The notes below the pieces were generated by a model. That model was not told where the DNA came from and did not search any database. It worked only from the letters and a program-made list of their open reading frames with translations. A DNA stretch of 64,000 bases from Rhynchopus sp. YZ270_cl-10 (taxonomy: Eukaryota > Euglenozoa > Diplonemea > Diplonemida > Diplonemidae), in contig OZ037933.1 of the NCBI GenBank assembly GCA_964035575.1, positions 744,001 to 808,000 on the forward strand, read 5' to 3'. The translations under genes and the position numbers were made by a program. Shown piece by piece: positions 20,240-31,100 of this stretch (positions within the stretch are counted from its first letter, which is position 1; every line of letters starts with the position of its first letter).

Positions 20240-20350
20240 GATTGGTTGTGAACCGCCTTCGTTCTCTTACGGTACGGAACACCCACGTCCCCCAACCCTT
20301 TGCATGAGCTCGACTGAGATGCGTTTTAGCACGTTTCAACTCCTCTTTAT
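20240..20350 (+). repeat. GCATGAGCTCGAC module, representative full copy
   Basis: In order: GATTGGTTGTGAACCGCC, TTCGTTCTCTTACGGTACGG, AACACCCACGTCCC, TTTGCATGAGCTCGACTGAG, ATGCGTTTTAGCACGTTTC, AACTCCTC and a T-run. GGTTGTGAACC and GCAT...ATGC can each pair. It ends in the CAAC + T-run signature seen in the other module families. Confidence 0.65.
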
Positions 20351-21608
20351 TTTTTTTGTTAAACTTTGCAACCATTCTTCGGTTCATTGTGTTCCCTGCT
20401 AAGGCAGGGTGGCTGCTCGTCTTGTTCTGATCAAGGGTAGTCCTCGGACCAGGTCCCAGTTGGTGCCGTTTTTCCCCTGGCTTTGTTTTTCGTGAGATGC
20501 ATTTTTAGCATATTTCATTTTTTTTTTTCTCTTTTCAAGTTTCAAGTTTTTCTGTCCTCCAGGTGACGTAGCACAGCGAGGCTTAGGTAATCGTTTTACA
20601 AAAAAAATGTGTAGAGCTCGCACGAAAAAAAAAAAGCGAGGTGTCTACACGTTATCAATGACGTTATCAATCATTATTCAAAATTATTCAAGAAAAAACA
20701 TTGTTTTTCATTTTGGTGTATGCTTTTCTGTGTATCCGGCTTCGAGAAAAAGAAATATCCGAGAGGGACGCTTCTTTGAAAATGCTAGGAAAATACGGAC
20801 CAGCATCCGCCGAAATATTGATTCACCAGCATCATATCACGCCCTGAAGGCAGGGTTTCCAAAGGTTTTTTTTTTTTTTGAGACAACTGCCTTGCAAAGG
20901 TTGTAGGGGAGGAAATGAAAACGTAACTGAGTGTGCCCGAATTTTTGGTGTGAGCGATGTAAACACGACACAACTTATTCACAGAAAAGTTTTTGATTTT
21001 GTCCCTACACACTCCACAAAAATCCGATGCGATCAACGAAAAATTTTTTTTCTGATTTCTTTCTTTATCAGACTAGCTAACAACTCAGATATCAGGTTTT
21101 ATTTTTTGCGATTACAAAACAATAGCTATTTATTGCCGGGAATCATGAACGCTTTACGCCCGGAGTGGCTTGGGTGCACGCCGCAGAGGCCCTTGGGCGG
21201 TTTTTTGGTGTCTCACAAAGCACGAGGGCGCAGTCTTAGATGTTGCGGCTAAATAAGCCAAAAAAACGTGCCCCGACAAAGTCCTGACAGAGTGACCTTT
21301 GTTTTTGGACTGATCCACACCATTAGAACCGTATTATTTTTCCTTTCCCGTTTTTTAACGTCCTTGTGTGCTTTCTCTTATTTGAATGGAAAGTATATGA
21401 AATTAGTTTTCTTCCTCTTTGCCCGCATTTACACTTTGTCATTTTGAGAATAAGCCTAAACAGTGGGCTAGCTAGACCTTCCGTGCAAAAAAAGGGGGGT
21501 TCGGCCAACATTGGGGGAACCCAAAGTGCTCCCGAGGTGGGGTGCTGTGGGTTCCTAGACCCTATTAACCCCAAGTGGGTTCTTAGGCGATTGTCGACAC
21601 AACAACAA

Positions 21609-21725
21609 AGTGGAGTTCATCCTTGGGTGTCTACACTAATACAACCAAGTTTTCAAAAAAGCAACTGTGGCAACACAACCGAGGCAACTAACTACACTAC
21701 TCCAACAATTTATCAAAAAAAAAAG
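21609..21725 (+). repeat. Two GTGGAG-type modules side by side
   Basis: The first unit runs GTGGAGTTCATCC, GGGTGTCTACACTAATACAA, CCAAGTTTTCAAAAAA. The second, lacking its own GTGGAG start, runs AACTGTGGCAACACAACCGA, GGCAACTAACTACACTACTC, CAACAATTTATC and an A-run. Related + copies lie near 1521, 2929, 2977, 3342, 14312, 19788, 23868, 31350, 52561, 52620 and 53305. The outer GTGGAG can pair with CTACAC with one mismatch. Confidence 0.75.
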
Positions 21726-21794
21726 TACAAAGCCTTTGGGCGACATTGTGTACCGATCCTACCTCGGTAGGTGATTGTCGATACAACAAAAAAA

Positions 21795-21880
21795 ACCTGC
21801 GTGGAGTTCACACGAGAAAAAAGCGAGGTGTCCACACGTCATCAATTTTTCAATTTTTTCAAAAAAAAAAAAAAAAAAAA
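21795..21880 (+). repeat. GTGGAGTTCACACGAG module
   Basis: GCGTGGAGTTCACACGAG, a short A-run, GCGAGGTGTC(T/C)ACACG, TCATCAATTTTTCAA and an A-run. Other + copies lie at 4028-4090, 5342-5420, 20606-20680 and 52259-52330, the last inside an SLC4 intron. The copy at 20606 has GTGTAG, which pairs perfectly with CTACAC, as expected if the stem matters. Confidence 0.75.
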
Positions 21881-22476
21881 TGCCGTCTGGCGTTGTCCAT
21901 ACGTTTTTCACATCACCACAACTTCTTTCCTCCCCTTTCCCATGTGGTAACACTTAACCTTCCTTACTGTGGTTTCTTGTCACACCCATACGAGGTGTGT
22001 GCATTTCTCTTTAAGGTTTTTCTTTTAAAAAGTGACTGCACGACGGTGAAATAAAATGACTTGACTTGTGGTTTTTTTTAACCTTTTTTCGAACACTTTT
22101 TGTTGATCCCCCTATACCTATGCTATCAATTTATTGAATGCAGATGTTGAACTGCCTTTTGTGGTTTTCACCGTTATTGTGAACAGTGAAAAACCACCTT
22201 GTAAAAACACCAGTCAAATCATTTTACTTCCTCTACTGTTTAGTAGCAAAGAGAGGATGCCGCCCTTCTTTGCAAAAAAAAAAAAAAATCATTTTTTTTT
22301 GTTCTTCCTATTATGCCTTCCGTTCAGTAGAATATAAAAATATTTGAAACAACCCTTTTTTTTTTAAAACTACGAGATGATGATGGACAATTCCATCCCC
22401 TCTGTTAAAGGCTTTTTATCATGTTTTTCTTCTGCCTTTAGAACCCTATTTTATTGAAAGAATGTTATCTTTCTTA

Positions 22477-23120
22477 CCGGCCGCGTACATATTACGTCGC
22501 GTATTTATTACGGGGGGTACTTATTACGTCGCGTACTAATTAAGTCGCTTTTTGGGGGCCCTCGGGCGCCCAAAAAGCGACGTAATTAGTACACACCGTA
22601 ATGTGAAAAAAAGTGGGGGTAATCATGTTGGAACACAGCTGGTGTGAGGATATTATTGGGGGGATACCACCAAACCCACACAATCTCGAAGGCCATCGCA
22701 GATCGTCTGAACGAGGAGGAGAACAAACCCAACACGCGGCGCGTGTAGAGGACACAGGGTAAGGTGGAAGAAATCGGTGAGAACTCTGCCACAGTGCGTC
22801 TAGTACCTCCACATGCGCAAGAGGAGTGGGAAGTGCCAATGGAGTTCCTCAAATCCGCAATTTGAGCTATTCATTCATATTTCAACAAACATTAAAAAAA
22901 CGTTTGCATGCTGCAATCTCTGCCCAATGTAACCTTGTAAAGGGCCGAGGGACAACACGCCAACACCAAGAGAAATCGCAGAAACCCTTCCCACTCACCT
23001 TGACAGGCTTGTACGCAGATTTTGTTTTTCTTCCAAAAATTAATTACGTCGCGTACTAATTAAGTCGGCATTTGCCCTAACCGACTTAATTAGTACGCGA
23101 CGCAATAAGTACGCGGCCGG
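22477..23120. mobile_element. TA-flanked element, 644 bp, CCGGCCGCGTAC ends
   Basis: CCGGCCGCGTAC at the left is complemented at the right, with TA outside both ends (22475-22476 and 23121-23122). Subterminal zones carry repeated TTACGTCGCGTACTAATTAA and GACTTAAT motifs. The middle (about 22650-22865) is GC-richer than the ends and has short protein-like stretches on the + strand; it could be a captured gene piece or a transposase remnant. No complete gene. Confidence 0.65.
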
Positions 23121-23884
23121 TAACCACTTTTAAAAATGAAGTGCTCTCTGGGGTTTTTGATAACCCGCGGAGAACCAGTGCCCCCCTGCGTCCGCTGATG
23201 AACGGTGAGGCGTTTTTGCACTTTTCAACTTCTCTTTTTTTAGTGTTCGTTGTCCCCTTATAGGGTTTATGTACACTATCTGCTTTCCCCCCATTTTTAT
23301 TTTTATTTTGAAATACAGTATACAATAGCTGTGTGGGGTGAGAAGACACACATTTCATATCTTTCCTGGGTGAACGTAAAGAGCCTTCGCTTCGCTGAAT
23401 CCTTACTCTCTTTGGGTGCTGTTGTGACCCGTTTGCAAAGAGAAAATAAGGGGTGGGATGGGGGAACTTTTTTTTGCATTTTGTAGAAAAATTTACGGTT
23501 CTTTTGATGCAAATTGTGATCAAAAGGTGAAAATTTTTGGTTTATCTTATCAATTATTCGTTCTTTTATTTTTTATTTTTTATTTTTTGAAAAATCTGAA
23601 GATGTGTGTATGCACTGTGAGGTATATTCATCTATCAACTTTTTCTCTTTTTTTCTTTTTCTTTTCCCATTTTTATTCTAATCCCCTCACAATACGAAGG
23701 CCGTGTGACATATAGGGAAGCGGAATATGCCCCCCACCTTGATTTTATTTATAAGAAAGAAACCAGAACACAAAAAAATAATAATCCAAAACTGGAGAGT
23801 GGAGTTTTGTCCCCATAGTGATGATGAAAACCCAAGGTCCCAAAAAAAAAAGAAACAAAAAAATATAGTGGAGCACACTCCAGG

Positions 23885-24107
23885 CATACTGTGCAGAAGA
23901 ACCATAGGTTCGTTGATGTTCGTCCTGGGTCTGGGGGGAAATGATTTGTCGATCTTCGTCGGACGAACATCGACGAACCAAAACGAACTTTTGGTTCGTC
24001 GTGTGGGAGGGCCCTAAAAAAAAAATTACACTTTTGGTTCGTCAATGTTCGTCGACGAACATCGACGAACCAAAAACGACGAACTTTTGGTTCGTCTGCA
24101 CATCATG
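23885..24107. mobile_element. CAT-ended foldback element, 223 bp, second insertion at the same carrier site
   Basis: The left end is CATACTGTGCAGA, the right end complements CATGATGTGCAGA. TCCAGG (23879-23884) and TCTAGG (24108-24113) flank it, one mismatch apart. It sits at the same position of the same GTGGAG-type carrier as the element at 2997-3219 and has the same length, but its core is a different satellite built on GTTCGTCGATGTTCG. Non-coding. Confidence 0.7.
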
Positions 24108-24596
24108 TCTAGGGTGACTACACTACCAACCAAGTTGTCAAAAAAAACAGAAAAACCCCCCTACCTGACATCACCAGCAATCCTACACTCGCCAGCCAGG
24201 ACTAAGAAACCTGATAAAAAAATCTTTTTCAGAAAGAACAGAAATGAGAGAATAAAAAAAGTCCTATTTTTGATATTCCACATTGGAAGGTAAGGACCAT
24301 TGTTTTTTAAAGATATGTGTCCACGGGTGGCACATTCATCTTTCAAGTTTTCTTTTCTTTTTTCTTTATTTATTGTTAAAAAAAGTTTGGGTACATTTAG
24401 TGCACCCTATTATACCATCTATTCAGTAGAATAGTTAGTATATGAAACAATTTATTGTTGTGTGTATATGAGAGAAAGCATTCTTCTTTTCATTTTTTTC
24501 TTCTTCTTGAGACTTAAGTGCATGAAACATTTACTTTTCTTTTTTTTTCACGTTTTACAAAACATACACACTAAAAAAAAAAGATGTGATCATTTT

Positions 24597-24650
24597 TTGT
24601 TGATCCCTATAACCTATGCTCTCAATTTATTGAATGCATAGATTGCAATA
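24597..24650 (+). repeat. TGTTGATCCC/CTATCAATTTATTGAATGCA module
   Basis: TTTTTGTTGATCCC, CCTATGCT, TCAATTTATTGAATGCATAG, then ATTGCAATAC. CTATGC pairs with GCATAG around the CAATTTATTG palindrome. Other + copies lie near 4602-4660, 19062-19105 (partial), 22100-22152 and 31220-31272. Confidence 0.65.
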
Positions 24651-24989
24651 CCCTTCTTCTTTTTACTTTTTTTTTACTTTTTTACCTCACGGACTTTTAT
24701 TAATGGGTACATGAAACTTTCTTTTCCAAAAAAAAACATAAAAAAACGAGTCACGTCACTATCAGAAACAAACAATCCACATAAAGTAAAAAAAAAAGTT
24801 TGGGTACATTTAGTGCACCCTATTATACCATCTATTCAGTAGAATAGTTAGTATATGAAACAATTTTTTACCTTTTTTAGATGTGTGCACAAGATACACC
24901 ATCTTTCAGTTTTTTTTCTCTCTCTCTCTCTTTTTATTATTGAATGTGATCAAGGTGACTAAGCACGAGAGGATTAGGATCATCTTATA

Positions 24990-25095
24990 CAGTGGTTAAA
25001 CAAAGTTTACGCCTAAACTAAAGGCGTAATTGAAATCGATGGCGGAAATTACTTTAGGCGGAATTTTTCTTAGGCGGAACTTTGTTTAACCACTG
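24990..25095. mobile_element. Tc1/mariner-type MITE, 106 bp, inside a CTAAGC module
   Basis: The ends CAGTGGTTAAACAAAGTT and complement start with CAGT, typical of mariner-like elements. TA is duplicated at 24988-24989 and 25096-25097. It interrupts the CATCTTATAAAC tail of a CTAAGC module, so the uninterrupted module copies give the empty site. The core has a second inverted pair (GCCTAAA/TTTAGGC). Non-coding. Confidence 0.85.
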
Positions 25096-25486
25096 TAAAC
25101 TGTTCTTTTATTACCTTGCGTAACATAAGGCACCCCTCCTGCACTTTTCCCAACCCCAGCCTTTGCTCCCTACCCCGTGTTGTTTGTCAACAAGACATAC
25201 GGAACCCTTGAATTATTTCGCTTGGAAAGATGTGTCATGAGAGGGCTTTATCATCATTCACCCTCTCTTTTCCCACCCGATGCACCGGTCATTTGTACCA
25301 AAAGGTACACTGTTGAAAATCTTCTTTTTGGAAATTTTTTTTTTTTGGGTCACATCTTCACAGCGGAAACGCTGCTTATGTTATTGGCCGCCGGGTATTT
25401 GTGCTTTCATCCGGATATGGCTGGCATTGTATGCGGGTCAGTAGGAGGTGTCTGCATCAATAACGATTTCCCCCCCTTTTTTTTTT

Positions 25487-25608
25487 ATTCCTACGAAGCT
25501 TGCTTTAAAGGGGAAATAGTATTACCAGGTACGTTCGCCAATCATCCCTCAAACAGGATGATTGTGCAATCAACGAAAAAAACCTTTTTCCTTTTACTTA
25601 CCTAACCG
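25487..25608 (+). repeat. CCTACGAAGCTTGCTTTAAAG repeat, first of three copies
   Basis: Shared landmarks: TTATTCCTACGAAGC, TTGCTTTAAAGG, GAAATAGTATTACCAGGTAC, CATCCCTCAAACAGGA, GTGCAA(T)CAACGAAAA, TTACTTACCTA, CCGATCCTACTAT. The other + copies are 45330-45475 (more diverged) and 62472-62605. The unit is about 120 bp, longer than the hairpin modules, and has no T-run tail. Function unknown. Confidence 0.65.
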
Positions 25609-26056
25609 ATCCTACTATTTTTGTTTTGTTTCTTTCATTCGTACTCTTGTATTACCGACTGCTTCTTGTCTATTACAACATAAAGTGTCGATTTCTTTCT
25701 GAAAGATGTATGTGTACGAGAGACACATTTATCTTTCAAGGTCTATTTTTATTATTTTTATTTCCCCCCCCCCCTCCTCCTCCGCGTTTTCGATTACCAA
25801 GCGGAGATCTGGTGCCTGCGTCCAGAGGCGTTTTGCACTCACATACAACTACCCCCTTTTTTGAAGAGAGGTTTTGGTCCCTCTCGCAACCCTTTATTTT
25901 TTTTACTCCAGTCTTTCCAAAAAAGGAATTTTTGGTTCAGAAGCCTCCTCATTATCTTCATCGCTTTTTTTCCCCCTTCTTCTTCTTCTTCTTCTTTTAT
26001 TTTGCGACCTTTTTACACACAAAGGCTTGCGCCAGTTAATCCAAGAGTACTGGTTA

Positions 26057-26178
26057 GCTGGGGGCTGAATAAGAGATAACCACATTTCTTTTTCACTTTC
26101 ACAAAAGCAAAAAAAAAAAAATGCGATTCAAAGTTGAATAAGAGATATGGTCTCTCGTATTTCGCCCCCCCCCCCCCA
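26057..26178. mobile_element. GAATAAGAGAT inverted element between duplicated AGTACTGGTTAGCTGG flanks
   Basis: The left end GCTGGGGGCTGAATAAGAGA and the right end TTCGCCCCCCCCCCCCAG are relatives of the 29-kb element. The same 30-bp flank (GTTAATCCAGGAGTACTGG, then TTAGCTGG) stands on both sides, at about 26034-26062 and 26179-26209. Exact limits are blurred by the C-run. The 29-kb element ends at a TA, and a TA is available here too. Confidence 0.5.
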
Positions 26179-27479
26179 GTTAATCCAGGAGTACTGGTTA
26201 GCTGGTATCGCCTCATCTTTTTCTCTTCTCAATTTTCATTTAATATTTTTGGTGTTGGGTGGTGTGCCTGTATCGTTGAGGTGCATGTGGACGAACAATT
26301 ATGTCATACGTTTACAAATGCAAATTGTAGCGAGAGGGACCACCACAGTTCTTTCTTCTTCTTCTTCTTCTCTCTCACTTTATATATTTTACATCAGATG
26401 GCAATCTCGAAATGGATGTAGGACTGTGTCGTGGAGGTCCACCCCACGGTGCACCGGTCATGTACCAAGGTACACTGTTCACGAGAGGGTTTTGTGTTTC
26501 AAGTCAAACTTTTTTTTTTGTACTTTCAAGTGAAAGTCTTGCACAATACCCAACCAACGTCTTTGTTTCTCAAATGTCTCCGTTCTCTTACGGTACGGAC
26601 ACTCACGTCCCACCCTTTGCATGAGCTCGACTGAGCTGCGTTTTAAGCACGTTTCAATGTCTCTTTCCCTCCCCCCTCAAATGCCCTCAATTCTTGCTGA
26701 ATTGAGGGTATACTGAATACAACTTTTCTTTCCCCCCCATCCCTTTGCCTACCTTTCTCGGGTTTGTGTGCTGAGAGAGGCATTTTCATTCTTTCAAGTC
26801 TTCTTTCTCTTTTTTGGCCTCCAAGAGGTTTCCTCTTGGCCAAGGTAGTCAGTGGGAGCGTAGTAAAAATATCAACACATGGCGTTCCAGAGGTGCCCTT
26901 TTTATGTCCTTGGTGTTTCAGGAACACCAACACAGAATATTTATTACACGCTTCCGGCAGTGCAAACGTTCAATACCCGGACTACTTCTTACCCCCCCCT
27001 GCATTGGCTAAGCATGAGAGGTTTAGGCTCATCTTTCAAACTTTTTATTCTTTTTTTCTTTTCAGTGCCTGCCTCTGCCGGTGTACGGTGAGGCGTCTGC
27101 ACTTCCCCTATGATAGAGTGCACCCCCTCGAAGTAGCCAGTTGGCCCGCAGCAGAAGCAGGAAGCAGGAAGCGGTGGCTAACAACGTGGGGTCGTACCTC
27201 CTCTCCCCTGTCCCTTACCCTCTGCCCGTTCCCCCCCTCCCCTCCCCTCCCAAGTACACGCATTTGCCCCCTTTTTAAGGTGGCTAGGGTCATCAAATAA
27301 TTTTTTTTGACAAAAAAAAGAAAAATCAGGTGACAGAGTGAGGATTAGGATCACCTTCATACGCTTTCCCTGTTTTCTTCTTCTTCTATATACCATACAT
27401 TGAAATCCCCGGGAGTCGCGGAGACTCTCCACTGGTGTTTTCGAGAGTTTTAGCGATTAAAAAATAACTATTGATTTAA

Positions 27480-27613
27480 TGAAAATCAGATAGCCTAATT
27501 TTCACGCGTGGGTGCATTTTTACCGAGTGCCTTTACTTCACGAGCGAAGCGAGTGGAGTAAAGGTAACGAGGTAAAAATGCACCCACAAGTGAAAATTTG
27601 GCCTGATTTTCAT
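27480..27613. repeat. Large palindrome with GAAAATCAG arms
   Basis: GAAAATCAGATAGCC, TAATTTTCAC and GGGTGCATTTTTACC on the left are matched in inverse order on the right by GGTAAAAATGCACCC, GTGAAAATTTGG and CCTGATTTTC. The centre is CGAGCGAAGCGAGTGG. CTGATTTTCACT also recurs near 29551 and 30090, so these may be ends of one larger, rearranged element. Confidence 0.5.
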
Positions 27614-27924
27614 CTAAAACCATTATTTTATTTTATAATGACTGGTTTCGAAGGGAAAAAAGCAGGTAGTAGTGTGCATGTGGAATCCATATGTGGTGCT
27701 GGTGTGTTCATTGTGAAGATCAAAAGGCGGAGTGGGGTTTTATTGATGATGATAGTCTTTTGGGGGGAAAATTCCTACTGACGAAGGTTGATGTTCAGGT
27801 CAAAGGAGATCTTGTGAACTGGTCGAGTTGTAGGTGCGGCTGGGTCGCGTCGCTTGAGACATCGCTTGGGCAGCTTGCACTGGAGGGGCAGCAGGAGGTG
27901 CCTGACTGTGAGCAGTTGGCTAAC

Positions 27925-28180
27925 TTACATGCTTGAAACGTCTGACCGTTTGACGTAGCGATTCACCATTGAGTCGGTTTGCCAGCCGAACTGGCGCTTT
28001 TGAGGGTCTCTGCACTTGCGCCAGCATCCACCAAGAGTTTGGGACGACCTACGGTACGAATGCCCGGTATAGTTCTTCGAATCCTTGAGACCCAGGCTCC
28101 CTGCATGCACAGCGGGAACACCGTAGAGTGCGTTTATCCCCAGCCTCTGTTTCCTCCACCGCCGCTGATTGCAGCTACCT
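27925..28180 (-). pseudogene. Broken tyrosine-recombinase fragment (Crypton- or DIRS-type)
   Basis: On the - strand a fragment reads YTGHSYRRSSQTL and then FGWQTDSMVNRYV. That is the C-terminal half of a tyrosine recombinase: the HxxR box (HSYR), then the GW position and the catalytic Tyr. This arrangement is typical of eukaryotic Crypton and DIRS-like elements. Only a small part of the enzyme is present and it is interrupted, so it is a fossil. The rest of the parent element, its ends and its age cannot be judged; the palindrome at 27480 may belong to it. Confidence 0.45.
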
Positions 28181-28321
28181 TACCAGATCGGCCAGCTAGC
28201 TGGGCAACTTGCCGAGTTCAGCTGACTTAGAGCCAAGGTAATAACCAGATTTTGAAAATTTCGCTAAGTACACGGAAAATTTCCCAAGGAAAAAAAATTT
28301 TTACCTGTCACACGGCTTCGC

Positions 28322-28353
<32 letters not shown>

Positions 28354-28714
28354 TTTTCACTGTAACCTACCATGGTAGGCGTGACGCTGACTACGCGGTA
28401 GTTATTGGTAGCCGCGCCACTGGTACTGCCTCTTGCTTAGTTTTGTTGTTGTGCTACTTAGCGGGGTTCCACACTGCGACGGGGCAGGGGGGACAGCTTC
28501 CCTTTTCCTCTTGGAGACACAGTCCGCACACCTCTCCCCAAGGTGTGGCAGAGCCTACTGACTCTGGGCTGACGACAAAAGGGGACATGCCCTCAAAGAA
28601 AAAAGCTAAAAAATTTGGGTTTTTTTTTTGTTTTTTTTTTTTTTTGTTTTTGTTTTTTGTTTTTGTTTCTGTTTCTGTTTCTGTTTCTGTTATATTTAAT
28701 AATAGTTTTTTGAA

Positions 28715-29475
28715 AAAAGTTCAATATTTTAATATTTTCAAAAAGTACGTGTAAAAAAAGCAAAAATATTAAAAATATTGATAAATATTGATTTATTTTG
28801 TATGGTATTTTGCAGTGGGAAAATAGTAAAATATTGATCAATATATTGAAAATATTGATCAATATTTTCAATATATTGATCAATATTTTCCAATATTTCA
28901 ATATTTATCAATATTTTCAATATATTTCAATATTTGTCAATATTTATTAAAATATTGATCAATATATTTACGGAAACCACCACAGTAAAATTGCACATAA
29001 AATTTACCAATATTTACCAATATTTCAATATTTATCAATATTTTCAATATATTGCAATATTTGTCAATATTTATTACTGGGGGGGGGCGAATAAGAGATC
29101 AGGGGTGAATAAGAGATTAGGGCCGAATAAGAGATCAGGTTGAGATTTTGGGGGTATTTTTTTTTTTTTTTTTTGCATGCAACAGGGTTTTATCTTGAAA
29201 AAACATTTTGAAATTTTACCCTGTCTACCCGGTCTGGCAAAAAAGTGGTCAAAAAAATTTTTTTGCCTCCGGCGAAAATGTCTATTTGCTTTTTTTCCCC
29301 CAAAAAAATTTTTTTATTTTTGGCTCGTCCGTTCGCCTAATAAGAGATGCCACATCTCTTATTCGCCCCCCCCCAGTAAAATATTGATTATTTTTTTCCA
29401 AAATATTGATTCAATATTTTTAATAATAATCATATTTCAATATTCATCAATATTTAAAATATATTGAATATATTT
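28715..29475. repeat. AATATTGATCAATATT-rich foldback zone with an inserted element
   Basis: Dozens of copies of AATATTGA, TCAATATT and TATCAATATTTTC in both orientations, so both strands fold extensively. The zone is interrupted at about 29080-29377 by an element whose ends are CTGGGGGGG...GAATAAGAGAT and complement. A short-period run of GTTTCT lies just upstream (28655-28690). No coding capacity. Confidence 0.65.
29080..29377. mobile_element. GAATAAGAGAT inverted-repeat element, about 298 bp
   Basis: Starts CTGGGGGGGGGCGAATAAGA and ends with the complement, CTCTTATTCGCCCCCCCC and AG. A TA stands outside each end. GAATAAGAGAT is repeated three times inside the left end. Related to the element at about 26057-26178. 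Confidence 0.55.
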
Positions 29476-29596
29476 GCGAAGCCGTGCTGTCATTTTTTTT
29501 TCGTTTTGCGGGCAAAAATGCAAAAATGGTCGCGAGCGTGAAATAATGTATCTGATTTTCACTGCACCCGTCGGCCCCACGTAAAATAGCCGCAAT

Positions 29597-30071
29597 TGGT
29601 GCTTCCCGGGGGGTATGCATTTCTCAAATTTTCACAAAATGTGACAAGTTTTCACAAGTTTTCACAACACGAAAACCGCTATAAAATTGTGAAGGCTGGT
29701 GAAAAATTGTGAAAAGTTGTGAAAAGTGCGAAAAGTTGTGAAAAGTTGTGAAAAGTTGTGAATTGATTTTATTTTTTTGGGGGGTTTTTTTTTTGGGTTG
29801 GGTGGTGGCCCACCCATTGAGGGGTATTTTGGGATTCACAAGATAGAACGTGATGTGGTGTAGTGTACCTGTGTACTGTGTACTGTGCGGAAATGACGAG
29901 AACTTGTCCATTTCGTCAAATTGACCCCACCACTGGCCGGACGGATTCCGGAAATGCAAATGCCGGCATTTAAAAGCTTCACCAACGAAGAAAAAAAGGG
30001 TGGTGAAAAGTTGTGAAAAGTTGTGAATTGAATTGAAAATTTGTGAAATGCATACCCCCCGGGAAGCACCA
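29597..30071. mobile_element. Inverted-repeat element, 475 bp, 5-bp GCAAT duplication
   Basis: The left end is TGGTGCTTCCCGGGGGGTAT, followed by GCATTTC; the right end is the complement. GCAAT flanks both sides (29592-29596 and 30072-30076). Inside are TTTTCACAA/TTGTGAAAA runs and a copy of the AACTTGTCCATTTCG repeat at about 29905-29975 with a short TGTGTACTG array beside it. No coding capacity. Superfamily not recognised. Confidence 0.65.
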
Positions 30072-30179
30072 GCAATGAAATAATGTAATCTGATTTTCAC
30101 TAGTGAAATACTGCACTTCCTGATTTTTACTCCACGACCAATTTTTCCCTAAGAAACCAGTCAGAGTAAAATAAAAAGA

Positions 30180-31100
30180 AAAAAAATTCGCGATTAATCG
30201 CGAATTTGTGAAAAACTCTCGAAAACTCTCCAATTTAAAAAAAAAACTCTCCAAAACTCTCCAAAACTCTCCAATACTCCCCGATTTAAAAAAAATACTC
30301 TCGAAAACTCTCCAATTTATAAAATAAAAATTTGCGATTAATCGCGAATTTATGAAAAAATCTCGAAAACTGGGCCATCTATGAACGGGGAGAGATTTTT
30401 TCACAAGCTCTCACTACGTTCCGAGGGGGTTTTTGTACTTTAGTGGTGTGGCTGGCAACATGTATTCTGTGGTGGTCAAAAGTGCAATGTTCCTTCTCCA
30501 ATGGATTTATTGGGTGTACTGCTATACTGGGACAATATGGTCAGATCACTCTTCAAACCACCTGGAAAAGTGCACGGCATCTAAAAATTTCCGCCTGCGG
30601 CGGGAAGCCTCGACCCGTTTTCACCCTTTTCTTGTTCCTTATCCCCATATTTAAAATAGCCCTGCTTTCATGTGGTGGTATGCTTCCGTGCTGGTATGGT
30701 GTACCATTTTGCGCCCAGAGTAATTTAAGCGTAATTATATCTTAAACAGGTGTGGATAATTCCCAAGCGCGGAATTAACCCGTCGCATTTGTGATCGACC
30801 TGTGGGCTCGTTTGCTCATGTCCGCCACCACTGTGCCGCCTAAAGCGAGGCTTATCACCCCTCTGTCGTGGTGGGTGCATTTTGCGAATCAATCGGTAGG
30901 TGTAATGTGAGTACGTAGACTGAACGTGTGCCCAGGTAGGCACAGGTCAGATGCGGATAGCACCAGGTGTGCACGGTTGTGTTTGGGGTAAAATGCTACA
31001 AAAAATCGCGATTTTACTCCCGGGGATTAATCGCGAATTTTGTCGCGATTAATCGCGAAAACTCTCCGTAAAAAAAAAAAAAAACACTCTCGAAAACTCT
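30180..31100. repeat. AATCGCGA / AAACTCTC repeat zone
   Basis: GATTAATCGCGAAT and AAAACTCTCGAAAACTCTCC recur at both ends of this zone (30180-30375 and 30999-31110) around a less repetitive middle. The middle contains, in inverse orientation (about 30665-30745), the GGTACACCA...GGGAAGCATGCC segment also found at 61180-61260. I see no gene. Confidence 0.45.

Noticed and set aside
19998-20387. Minus-strand frame of 129 residues near 20 kb
   Set aside because: Half of it is the complement of a repeat module; the rest has no recognisable motif and no coding-like composition.
30725-30943. Minus-strand frame of 72 residues with a basic, Cys-poor sequence
   Set aside because: It lies in a repeat shared with the 61-kb block and shows no motif.
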